From: Hypoxylon rubiginosum
Taxonomy: Eukaryota > Ascomycota > Sordariomycetes > Xylariales > Hypoxylaceae
Direction of reading: 5' to 3'
Assembly (NCBI GenBank): GCA_902806565.1
Contig: CADCXA010000050.1
Coordinates: forward strand, 434,001-498,000
Length of the DNA: 64,000 nt
Shown one piece after another: positions 12,655-22,453 of the stretch (the stretch's first letter is position 1; the number at the start of each line of letters is the position of its first letter). The position numbers and the translations under genes are program-made. The notes beneath the pieces were generated by a model. That model was not told where the DNA came from and ran no database searches. It worked only from the letters and a program-made list of their open reading frames with translations.

Positions 12655-14277
12655 ATGATGAAGTTAGCAGCCTGGATATCGCAAAGACTACACCTTCGTT
12701 ACACAATGCTGCCCGAAGCGGACCATACGACAGTTGAGGAGGTGGGAACCTCCTGGGATGTGGACGCCGGCGATGGTCCCAACGACGCCCCCCAGTACAA
12801 GAATTGGCATCATCGTGACCGTTATGCGGGGGCATTGCTCTTCAACATTGGCGCGTTCTTTCTACCGGCTCTCTACAGTACTCTCTCCAAACTCTGGGTC
12901 GCAAACATTGACGCTTCGCTCATTGTCACAACTGATGTATATACCTACATTGGCGTCGTAGTTGAGGTATTGAACGAAGGTTTACCTCGCGCCTCCTGGG
13001 TCATCATTGCCGACAAGGCGTCGCGCTCGCCAGCACAACGTCTTGGCCTCGCCTACACGCTCATCATATTCCAATCCATCCTCGGACTGATCATGAGTAT
13101 CGCCTTCTTAGCTGGCGCTGCCACCTTTGCTCGGGGATTTGTACCGGGCGAGGTTTACGCCTCAAGCGTGACGTACGTTCAGATCAGCGCATTCTCAGCC
13201 CTGAGTTCGGCCATCGAGACGGCTGTGGCGTCGGCGACAAGGGCCCTCGGCAAACCTGATATACCGTTGGTCATCAGCATGACCAAATTTCTCGTGAACA
13301 TTCTCCTAGATATGCTCATCATCTCGCGATTCCACGTCGGCAGCTTTCAGCCGACCATTAATATGCAAGCCGGCATCCAGCTTGCCTGCGGCCTAACAGC
13401 TTCTTTCGTGGGTCTCGGCTACTTTCTTTGGATGACGAGTTTGCAGCATCGACATCATACACGGGGACGTGCCGATAGTGACCACGAGGATGCCCCTCGA
13501 TTGCGGGTAGAAGATGATGTTGGAATCCGCCCAAGCCTCCGTGCCTTGGGCGTGTTGATGCGGCCTGGGATTCTAACTCTAGCCGAATCGGCTATTCGCA
13601 ACGCATTTTACCTCTGGCTTGTCAGTACTATCGTAGCTCTAGGAGCGACGTATGCGACGGCGTGGTCAATCTTTACTACCATCCGCTGGGGACTGGTCAT
13701 GGTTCCCGTCCAGGCTTTGGAGGCAACAAGCCTCGTGTTTATCGGTCATCGCTGGGGGTCCTGGCGCCGCTACATTGGCAAGACGACCCGCAGACCTGGT
13801 CGTGTCTCTCTTCGAACAATAATCCGCATTGCGAACCCAGCTCTCGTGTCTCTCGCTATCGCACTGGCGGTAGAGGTCCCTCTAGCCATCTTCTTGTCCA
13901 TTTGGGGTGCCAGATCCTTCGCTTACTACCTGAGCCAGGTGGATGAAGTTGCCGACATCACAGCCTATATGTGGCGAACTATCGACTGGTGCTACATTTT
14001 CTACGCTGCTTCGACGCAGCTCGCAACTGTCCTTCTCGCCACGCGGCCCAAGTGGTATCTCTACCAAAGCCTGGTCAGCAACCTTTTCTACGTCCTCCCT
14101 TGGGCTATAGTTTGCCAGGTGATAGATCTGAATGTGAATAATGCTTGGACGTATCACAGCCTGGTTTTTGGCGGAAGCTTGGTATTCAGTTTCATCGATG
14201 TTCTGATAGTGGATGCGCTGTGGGTATGGACGATGATGACTGGTAAGGCGAGGCTTGAGACATTCCGAGAGAACTAG
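12655..14277 (+). CDS. MATE-like multidrug/toxin extrusion transporter
   Basis: Uninterrupted 540-codon gene for a polytopic membrane protein with about 12 hydrophobic segments. It resembles the MATE antiporter family, which exports organic cations or drugs in exchange for H+ or Na+. The supporting block is [20 protein letters not shown] (around residues 190-210), matching the MATE 'R-x-x-G-x-x-x-x-P-x-x-I-x-x-x-x-x-x-x-N-x-x-x-D' pattern in both halves of the fold. A hydrophilic loop with His/Asp/Arg (about 265-290) separates the halves. Two starts are possible: ATG 12655, or ATG 12706 (residue 18), which sits in a better context and removes a poorly conserved leader. No introns are needed. 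The substrate is unknown, and another polytopic permease of the MOP superfamily cannot be excluded. Confidence 0.65.
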   Translation: MMKLAAWISQRLHLRYTMLPEADHTTVEEVGTSWDVDAGDGPNDAPQYKNWHHRDRYAGALLFNIGAFFLPALYSTLSKLWVANIDASLIVTTDVYTYIGVVVEVLNEGLPRASWVIIADKASRSPAQRLGLAYTLIIFQSILGLIMSIAFLAGAATFARGFVPGEVYASSVTYVQISAFSALSSAIETAVASATRALGKPDIPLVISMTKFLVNILLDMLIISRFHVGSFQPTINMQAGIQLACGLTASFVGLGYFLWMTSLQHRHHTRGRADSDHEDAPRLRVEDDVGIRPSLRALGVLMRPGILTLAESAIRNAFYLWLVSTIVALGATYATAWSIFTTIRWGLVMVPVQALEATSLVFIGHRWGSWRRYIGKTTRRPGRVSLRTIIRIANPALVSLAIALAVEVPLAIFLSIWGARSFAYYLSQVDEVADITAYMWRTIDWCYIFYAASTQLATVLLATRPKWYLYQSLVSNLFYVLPWAIVCQVIDLNVNNAWTYHSLVFGGSLVFSFIDVLIVDALWVWTMMTGKARLETFREN

Positions 14278-14883
14278 TATTGTGGCATTTCATATTTATC
14301 AATCCTGGACGTTGAATATCCCTATCTTCTTTTGTAGGAGGTAGCAGCCGCATCATTATAAGATCTTGTACCTACCTAGGTACCTACCTGGTAGTTCCCC
14401 AAGAGATTGATTTAGGTAGCATATTACCATGGGGACCCCACTAATATCCTTGCCATTCCATTTTAGCGGCTCGTCCGGCTTCCAGTGCCAAGTCAGCGCA
14501 GTGCATTAGCAGAGTTAAGTGACCTAAATAGGTGACCTTTCAGGTCATTCACATGCCCCAAAACCTCGGCATTAAAACAGCCCTAGCATCCAATCGATGG
14601 AACTTCGTCATTTCTCCATCGTCACGGTTAGCTACTCGTAAGCTTGCTTTGCCTACAACATTCGCCATCTCTCCAAGTACTCCAACAGAAAAAGTCTCTT
14701 CAGATGGGACACGATGCTTCATGGATAGAATTATGAAATAATCGCTTTCAGTCTTGTTTGCGTCTCGTTCGACTATGCTCCTGGCATGTAATACCCCTAG
14801 ATCGCTGAGATACCCTCGGCCGTAGCGAATGCGACAACAACTTGTCCTCCTTATCCCGTAGTTGCCTTACCACAAATAACATC
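14278..14883. other. Intergenic region, MATE-like gene to acyltransferase
   Basis: Holds the 3' end of the transporter gene and the promoter of the acyltransferase. Contains an exact TACCTAGGTA at 14373-14382 within CCTACCTAGGTACCTACC. A 69-codon open frame at 14532-14741 shows no domain and is considered chance. Confidence 0.5.
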
Positions 14884-17614
14884 ATGGCGCAAGACGACGA
14901 TCCCACGCGCGATTCTGCGCCCGATTTGCAGATTCTAGGCGACCAGATTACTCTACAGCCCAGGAGCTACGTTGAAGCTCGCCGCCATGACGACCAAGAA
15001 CCCTTGATGCATAATATGGCCCGTTTCCGGTCGGAGCCTCTGCAGTATGCTATTCGAATCTCTGCTGTTACCTTTCCTATGTTATTGGACGCTGATCGAT
15101 TCCTCCTTTTTCTGACTAGATTCCTTCGTGAAGTCTCCCTGTACGTTTCCGGCACCGGATGGCGAGCGTACGATAATGTCATCGGCCAACCCATATTCTA
15201 TTCCGGTTTCTCTGAACAAATGAGGAATGCCGTCGTGTCCGCGCCGCTTTTGCAGACTCGAATATCCCAGCTAGCCGATAAAAGGCTAGAGATCGAAGAG
15301 AAGGAGGGCTGGCTGAGGAGGGACGACACAGACTTCGTTACCAAAAAGGCACAAAGACGGGCCATTGTAGAGTCGGGCATCCAGGAGGTCGCAGAAAAGA
15401 TGACGAACGATATGATCTGCAAGTTTGAGAGCAAAACATTCATAAGGGGCGCATACTATTTGGTTACACAACTTCTCACAAGAGCATATCATCAAGGTAG
15501 GCATTCTGGCAGTATGATCGCTTGCTACTCCGTATATGTGCTAACCCGACGTTTAGGAATACATGTGTCTAGCGAAGAGGTGCTGCGATTGAGAAAGGTT
15601 GCCGAAGAGGCGGAAAAGAAAAAGCAAAGCATTATATTTCTACCCTCCCACCGATCCCACGTCGACTATGTGTCTATGCAGTTGATATGTTATCGGCTGG
15701 GACTGGCGCTCCCCGTAGTTGTCGCGGGAGATAATCTTAATTTCCCAGTTGTCGGGAGCTTTTTACAGCATGCTGGTAAGTGTCCCGACCTTTGCACTTC
15801 CTTTTGGATGTCTAGCTAATTCACTATTTCAGGCGCAATGTGGATTAGACGATCCTTCGGAAGCGACACGCTTTACACAACTCTCGTACAAGCTTATATA
15901 GATACCTTACTACAGGGGGGATACAACTTCGAGTGTTTCATCGAAGGTGGCCGGTCAAGAACAGGAAAGCTGCTTTCTCCTAAATTCGGTATCCTGAGTT
16001 TTATCCTTGATAGTCTGCTATCGGGACGGGTCGAAGATGCCATCGTTTGTCCGGTGAGCACACAATACGACAAAGTCATCGAAACTGAGGGCTACGTTAC
16101 AGAGCTCCTGGGTGTTCCGAAGAAAAAGGAGAACCTGGCCGATTTCCTAAGTGGCGGTTCTTCCGTGTTGTCTTTGAAGCTGGGAAGGGTAGACGTTCGT
16201 TTCCACGAGCCTTGGAGTCTGCGCACGTATATCGACGACCAGCTAACGAAACTCACTAAATCTCCTGGAACACTGAGGTTCGATATTAGGACCCCGGAAA
16301 ATGCCGCGATTAAACAGAAATTGTTACGAACAATGGGCTACAAGGTCCTATCCGACATCAATGACGTATCCGTAGTAATGCCTACCGCACTCATTGGTAC
16401 CGTATTGCTTACGCTCAGAGGCCGAGGAGTGGGCAAGTCAGAGCTCATGCGGAGGATCAAGTGGCTCATTGCTAGAGTTGGAGCGAAGGGGGGTCGTGTT
16501 GCACATTTTGGAAACGCCCCCTTATCTGATGTTGTGGAGCGAGGCTTGGATGTTCTCGGCAAAGACCTTGTCGGTGTTGTACAAGGTCTGGCAGAGCCAA
16601 CATACTATGCTGTTGACCGATTCCAACTCTCTTTCTATCGGAACATGACAATTCACCTTTTCATTACGGAGGCGCTGGTAAGCGCGAGCATTTACACTCG
16701 TGTGAAGCTAGGCGGTGGACCCGCTCACCAGGAAATATCGTATGCTGCCCTACGAGACCAAGTATTATTCCTCTCGTCCCTATTTCGTGGAGAGTTCATC
16801 TTCCCAGGCGAAGGGTTGGTTGTGAATTTAGAGAAAACGTTGGCGGGACTAGAGGATGATCATATCCTTGATCTCAAGAGAGACGAGCGAGGTGGCATAC
16901 TGAGCATCGGCCTCGCAGATGAAGAGCGGGCGGCTGGTCGGGAAAACTACGACTTCTATTGCTTCCTAATTTGGCCATTTATCGAATCGAGCTGGCTTGC
17001 TGCTGTTTCGCTGATGGGTCTCACGCCTCCTATTGATCAGAAAGACGATATCTGGATCGATGTTGCGAAAGCGCAGAATACTGCGCAACTGGTACGTTCT
17101 TTCATTACTCTGAAGAAATAAGTAGTGGGATATTGAAGCTAATGCGTGCAAATAGCTTGGGAAGACGCTTTATCATCAAGGCGACTTGAGCTATTTCGAA
17201 GCGGTGAACAAAGAGACGCTAAAGAATGCGTACCAACGATTCGAGGAGGAAGGTATTGTTTACGTGGTGAAATCGAAAGATTCGAAGGTCCCGCCTCGCT
17301 TGAGGCTCGCGTCCGAATGGCGACCGTCTCGCGACCAGACGAAAGACGGCGCTCTACAGCCGTCGGGCAAGCTATGGAATTTCATCGAGCGCATCGCATC
17401 TAGTAGGCGCGAGGGCAAGAACAGGAGAGACGGCGCGACGGTTAGCACGCGAGTACTACGGCTCGCGGATGAGCTGGGGCGGAGGTTGTTCGAGGATGCG
17501 ACCCACCCCGGCAAGGCGGAGGCCAAGTTGAGCGATGAGGAAGCGGCGCATGTGAAGAGGGCCGTCAAGGCAGAGAGGAGGAGACGGAGATTAGAGGGGA
17601 GGGCACATTTGTGA
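14884..17614 (+). CDS. Glycerol-3-phosphate / DHAP acyltransferase (GNPAT/PlsB type), 4 exons
   Basis: Exons 14884-15496, 15557-15775, 15833-17091 and 17156-17614 encode 849 residues. The family acylates sn-1 of glycerol-3-phosphate or dihydroxyacetone phosphate, the first step of glycerolipid or ether-lipid synthesis. Motif I HRSHVDYV carries the catalytic HX4D (His236, Asp241), and motif III FIEGGRSRTGK lies near 313-322, with the usual GDNLNFP block between them. The last residues are AHL, fitting the peroxisomal PTS1 rule (S/A/C)(K/R/H)(L/M), as in animal GNPAT. The start is ATG 14884 (ACATCATGGCG); the frame is open upstream but offers no ATG. The first intron (15497-15556) is exactly 60 bp and stop-free; splicing it restores the conserved HQGIHVSSEE. 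The family call is strong; G3P versus DHAP as substrate is inferred. Confidence 0.9.
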
Positions 17615-18301
17615 TGAGCTCGCTGCTCTGTATATTATGCCTACCTCCTATGTAGGTATGTTTGATACCAACCCCTTAAGCCTATCTTCGTAACACCATT
17701 ATATCAATTCGAAATACCCAACACACGGTTCACCGTAGTTAGTTCGGTGAGATATTTTTGAAATCATTTTCGAGTAGAACAGAGCAGAACGCAGCCAATA
17801 CACAAACAGGCCCAGGTCTCCGGATCCGAGAGCGGCAGTGTGATTGGTAATCGCCAAGTCTAATGCCTGAAGGGCGTGAGGCGGATGCCCTGACGATGCA
17901 GGGGCAGAGGGGGGCATAAACGCGGCGTACGGAACTTGTCCGATGGGGATGGGTGGGGACTCAGTCCACCGGCACCGGGGACAGCGCGGGGATCGTGATG
18001 AAAGAAGAAGGGGAGTTGGGGCATGTGATAGATGTGATATGTGATGGCGACGATGCGGGGACTCGGTTTTCTTCGATCGCTTCGGTCTAGACTGAAGCAG
18101 TTTAGGTCTTACCCGTATGATACCAGAATACCTGGACATCGTCATAACACACCCTAGCAGCCGCCTAGGTGAGGTAGATAAGGAGACGAGGACTCAAGCC
18201 AACTTTGTTTGTTTCTTCCGTTCCAGACCTGTCACACACACACCCTCTCTCTCTCTCTTCACGTAGATAAGGGCTCGAAAATACCAAATCGCGGCTAAAA
18301 A
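17615..18301. other. Intergenic region upstream of MFS transporter
   Basis: About 0.7 kb between the acyltransferase and the MFS gene. Just before the MFS start lies a CA/CT simple-sequence run (18235-18261), a pyrimidine-rich tract common near fungal transcription starts. A 148-codon open frame on the minus strand (17699-18145) has no domain and is rejected. Confidence 0.5.
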
Positions 18302-19948
18302 ATGGCTTCCACGGCGCCCGCTTACCCGTATTTCGCGCCACGATACGTGCTCGCGTCCGTCGCCGTCTCGATAGGCGGTCTGCTCAACGGGTTCGACACG
18401 GGGTCCATCGGCGCCATAACGCAGATGCGCCAGTTCACCGAGTCGATAGGCCCGCTCTCGGCGACGATGCTGGGCATCACCGTCTCGATGATCATGCTGA
18501 CGGGCACGCTCCCGTCCCTGTTCGCCGGCCACTTCGCCGACCGGTACGGCCGCCTGGCCGCCATCGTCCCCGGCGCGCTGCTGTTCGGCGCCGGGTCCCT
18601 GCTGCAGTGCCTCGCGCGCAGCCTGCCGCAGTTCATCGCCGGCCGCGCCCTCGCCGGCTTCGGCCAGGGCATCTTCCTGAGCAACGTGTCGGTGTACATC
18701 TGCGAGATCGCGCCGCTGCGGTACCGCGGCACGCTCGCGGGCCTGCCGCAGTTCATGGCCACGGCCGGCGTGTGCGCGGGCTACTTCACCTGCTACGGCA
18801 CCGTCAACATCCAGTCCGACATCGCCTGGCGCTTCCCCTACATCGTGCAGTGCGTCTTCTGCTCCGTCCTCACGTGGAGCTGCATGCTGCTGCCCGACTC
18901 GCCCCGCTGGCTCATGCTGAAGGGCAGGCCGGCCGAGGCGCGCCGGGCCCTGATGAAGCTCGACTACCCCATGGTCGAGGCCGAGAGGGATTTCCTCGCG
19001 ACTACGGAGCAGTCGCCCAGCCTCTCGCCCTGGCAGAGCTTTTCGCTGTTGTTCCGCAGGGGGTACCGCGCTCGCACGGTTTTGGCCTTGTTCATTCTGG
19101 GAATGGTTCAATTGTCCGGCATCGATGCAGTGGTCTATGTAAGTGCCTTCTAACTAACGCCGACCTTTATCGACAAGCTATTAACATATTTCAAGTATGC
19201 CCCCATTCTTTTCCAGCAAGCCGGCCTGTCGTCGGATAACTCGTCGTTCCTCGCCTCCGGGCTCTCGTCTATTCTGATGCTGGCCATCTCGGTCCCGGCC
19301 TTCTTGCTAGCGGACAAGTGGGGGAGACGCACCTCCGCCATCAGCGGGGGCATAATCTTGTCGAGCTGCATGTTCCTGATGGGCAGCCTCTACGCGGCCG
19401 GCGTAGTACACCCGTACGGCGTGGCCCGGTGGCTGGTCATCATCGCCGTGTTCGTGTTCGGCCTCTGCTACTGCAGCACCTGGGGCATCGTCGGCAAGGT
19501 CTACGCGAACGAGATCCAGCCGAGCCACACGCGGGCGGCGGCCAGCTGCGCGGCCATGGGCCTGTGCTTCGGCACCAACTTCGTCGTCGCCATCGTCACC
19601 CCGATCCTGCTCGAGGCCTCCGCCTTCGGCGCCTACTTCCTGTTCGGCGGCCTCTCGCTTGGCACCGTCGCCGTCCTCGCCGCCTACATGCCCGAGACCC
19701 GCGGCCGCTCGCTCGAGAGCATCCAGGAGGCCTTCCACCGGCCGGCCGCGCTCAGCGGCGGCCTCGCCCAGCTTCTGCGCCCGCTCGGCCTCGCCGCGCC
19801 CCGGCGCAGGGCCCACCAGACCCTGCGCGAGCCGGCGGCCGGGGACGAGGTCGAGTTGCAGCCCCAGGATACGACAGAGGCGGTTGCGGCTAGTGCTGTC
19901 GAGGTTGATACCGTACCTAGGGCTTTGAGGCTCGAGGTCTCAGTGTAG
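18302..19948 (+). CDS. MFS sugar-type transporter, 2 exons
   Basis: Exons 18302-19138 and 19196-19948 give 529 residues. This is a Major Facilitator Superfamily protein of the sugar porter type in the plasma membrane, with 12 predicted helices. Visible signatures are GLLNGFDTGSIGA in helix 1, the loop motif DRYGR, the helix 4-5 block IFLSNVSVYICEIAPLRYRG with the EIAP-x-x-x-RG pattern, PDSPRWLM after helix 6, DKWGRR in the second half and PETRGRSLE at the end of helix 12. The intron falls between VVY and YAPILF, a conserved boundary. The coding sequence is strikingly GC-rich at the third position. A sugar is the likely substrate, but quinate or similar cannot be excluded. It is convergent with the DUF1772 gene. 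Confidence 0.9.
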
Positions 19949-20217
19949 GTGATATGTTCTTGGCGAGGTGTTCGTCTTGATACCACTGGACACTCTTTAT
20001 AAGCACCTACCTTCCCTCAGGTACCTAGATACGTAACGAGGTTTGGCTTTAATAGCTGTCTAGTAGGAACCTTGCCAACTATACTATCGCCAGAATTATA
20101 GACAGACATTTCCATCGGTTAAAAGAAGGTTAAAGGGACAGTGTTAGACTAGATATTACTTGGTGCTTTTAGCTCGTTAGGTAAACTATACAATTCCAAG
20201 ATCCGAAATCATCCAGG

Positions 20218-20767
20218 TTACTGGAGCAGATTCCACAATGCCAATATAGCCCCAGTGAGCGGCATGAGTACTCGTACTGCGCTCAGCTTCGACCACTTCA
20301 CCATCAACATCCTGACCACACTCTCACTCAGCGGTTTACCTGCGCCCGAGACGGCCCCTAGCAGCTTGCCGTTGGTGGCGCCGATGACGATGAGGGTAAA
20401 CGGGGCCATCATCAGATTCGTCACCGCCGCCGTCGCGTAGCCCCGCCACTCCAGACCCAGTGCGTGATGGTGATATGCCAGGTAGATGTAGTTGAGGCCA
20501 ATTATCCCTGCCGTGGTTGGTATGTGGGTCAAGCCCCTGGAGTACTGCAGATGCCATCCTTTCAGGAGCCCTTCTGTGGTGGTCCCGCACTGGAGAAGTG
20601 CCGGAATGGTGCAGATGGACAGCGACGCGAGACTCCCTGAAATCACACCCGAGTTAGAATCATGGTTCTCCCCCCCCACAATTGCTCATCAACTCACCTG
20701 AGACCCATGCGGAGCCAAGGATGCTACCGGTGGTAGAGAGTGTTAAAGGGGTCGACAAGAGCGGCAT
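20218..20767 (-). CDS. DUF1772 (anthrone oxygenase-like) membrane protein, 2 exons
   Basis: Minus-strand exons 20767-20698 and 20636-20218 give 162 residues; the intron has a GTGAGT donor and a TTCAG acceptor. The protein has about four hydrophobic helices and the GSLASLSICTIPALL opening seen in DUF1772 proteins. That family includes anthrone/noranthrone oxygenases of polyketide pathways as well as many uncharacterised small membrane proteins. No polyketide synthase lies nearby, so a biosynthetic role is not supported by context. The first exon is only 70 nt, but its ATG (20767) gives MPLLSTPLTLSTTGSILG, a normal start for this family. Function remains open. Confidence 0.75.
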
Positions 20768-21350
20768 TTTGAGTAACCCAGTTACACTTGGTGATAGATT
20801 CAGGATTTAATAATATTCCAAGACGAGATTCAGTAGTCGAGTCTATGATGTAAAATATGGGGGATTTTATGTCACTTTTTATATCGAGGCTCCCTCGGTC
20901 GCGAAGCATGGATTCCCGGTGCGGAACCCGGGCATCTCGAAATCTCCGAGACGGACGCTGGGCAAGTACTCATTAGCTCGTAGGATCACGCTGCCCTATC
21001 AATTCGACATATGAGCATCGATATAAGGATTCAGTAAGCATGATCAGATCATTTCAGCCGCATATGGAGCTCAATTACAGATAAGTTACCAATGTGATGG
21101 TCTTTTGTATACCTACTACCTGGTAGATAAGAGTGATTTCATTGGTATTGTAAATATAGCAGCAGTTCAATTCAAGAATGTTAGGAGGCGCCTAAAATAG
21201 CGATAATTATGCCCCTCGATCCGTGAGGACATGTCTTTCTTGATAAGTGACGGACATAATTTCATAAAACTTCAAGTGGCCATGTACTGTTAAATATAGC
21301 TAGGACGAGCAGTGATTTCCTAGGCCCCTGTCTCAAAGGATCTCTATCTC
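20768..21350. other. Intergenic region
   Basis: Upstream of the DUF1772 gene and downstream of the F-box-like gene. Around 20900-21000 is a short GC-richer patch in an otherwise AT-leaning spacer that could be a decayed coding or repeat remnant. I could not assign it, and it does not fold into a convincing tRNA. A TACCTACTACCTGGTAG half-palindrome lies at about 21111-21127. Confidence 0.4.
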
Positions 21351-22163
21351 CTATTCCAAACAGTCACCTCCTTTCCACGCACAATCCGACAAAGACACAT
21401 CCGTATAGCCCAGTTCCTCTAATCGCCCCTCCAAAAGCTTCAGCATATCCTTTGCTTCATCTTCAGGTGCCTGTCTATTGAAGTATGCTCCTAAGAAACG
21501 TTCGTGGTCTTCGGAGAATTCTATGCCCATACAGAGCGGGCAGGCAATATCAACACCACAGCCTAACATACGTCCAAAATCGAAACTCTCTGCCTTTCCT
21601 CCGGTACAGCCTGGACATAAAACTCTTAATCCATTGCAAAACCAACATTTACCACCGTCTACGATAGCAATAAATTCGGGGACGTCAAAGAAAAAGAGAC
21701 AGGGGTCTGTTGACGTGGTATCCAAGACGACATCGAAAGTATTGCCCGGACCGGAGAGACAGTTCAAGTCAGGTAGTTCAAACCCGAGTTCGTCATCTCT
21801 TGCAGAAACTAGATACTTCTCGAATTCCGATACGCTCTCCTTATCTTGGAGGTCGCCCGCTACTAGCTCGTTTGTGTTTTCGGGACGGTCAAACTCGTGT
21901 CGAATGCAGCGAAGAAGTGCGGTGTTGGGCGACACCGCTACAAAATCGGCCTTTACCAACCAAAAGCGATCTTCTCTACCCTCACGTCCGAAGTTTAAGA
22001 TCATGGCCCATAGCTCGTTCGGCAAGGCTATACCACCCTTGGTCCGAATATTGGCGCTGCCACGTGTGAGAAGCTGCGTTACGTAGCGAAGGCTTAACTT
22101 GCTGATATTGAGAAAGAGTAGATGGTTTTTTCCGGGAAGGCCGTCTATTTGTACCGGCCTCAT
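21351..22163 (-). CDS. F-box-like, cysteine-rich hypothetical protein
   Basis: Single-exon gene of 270 residues. Near residue 50 is ALPNELWAMIL, resembling the opening of an F-box (LPxELxxxIL), which would link it to SCF ubiquitin ligases. The remainder does not allow a firm domain call. The C-terminal half has three CxxC pairs (CWFC, CPGC, CPLC) within about 45 residues, suggesting a zinc-binding fold. It also carries an acidic stretch. Start ATG 22163 (MRPVQIDG) was chosen; the frame stays open further upstream but without an ATG. Similar 'F-box-like plus Cys pair' hypothetical proteins are common and expanded in filamentous ascomycetes. Function unknown. Confidence 0.6.
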   Translation of the reverse strand: MRPVQIDGLPGKNHLLFLNISKLSLRYVTQLLTRGSANIRTKGGIALPNELWAMILNFGREGREDRFWLVKADFVAVSPNTALLRCIRHEFDRPENTNELVAGDLQDKESVSEFEKYLVSARDDELGFELPDLNCLSGPGNTFDVVLDTTSTDPCLFFFDVPEFIAIVDGGKCWFCNGLRVLCPGCTGGKAESFDFGRMLGCGVDIACPLCMGIEFSEDHERFLGAYFNRQAPEDEAKDMLKLLEGRLEELGYTDVSLSDCAWKGGDCLE

Positions 22164-22453
22164 TGTGTTCGATGGAGTTCGAGAATGATGATAATGAGGT
22201 TGTGACAGGTTGTAAGAACCGAAGTTTGGCCTTCTGAGGTAAACTACAGGCCTTTTATAAATAAACTTGAACGGCTGCCTGGAAGAGGGTTGCACAAAAG
22301 CTCCAAGTCCACCCGAACAACGTAGTGTCGTAGGCTAGATGACGGGAGCTAGCATACGGAAACGGGAGGTCACCTCGGCCGGGTAGGCACGCGCGCCGCC
22401 ACGATGAGTCACATTGATTAAATATCTCCTACGTTTACAATGGAAAGAAACCG

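Noticed and set aside
17699..18145. 148-codon frame on the minus strand
   Set aside because: Ser/Pro/His-rich, no domain, no conserved splice context; likely chance in the promoter of the MFS gene.
18194..19111. 305-codon open frame on the minus strand over the MFS gene
   Set aside because: It is antisense to a well-supported transporter, is rich in Arg/Ala/Gly as expected from GC-rich third positions, and has no domain.
20890..21000. Possible tRNA gene or pseudogene
   Set aside because: Some paired segments are present, but the T-arm consensus and anticodon arm do not fit.
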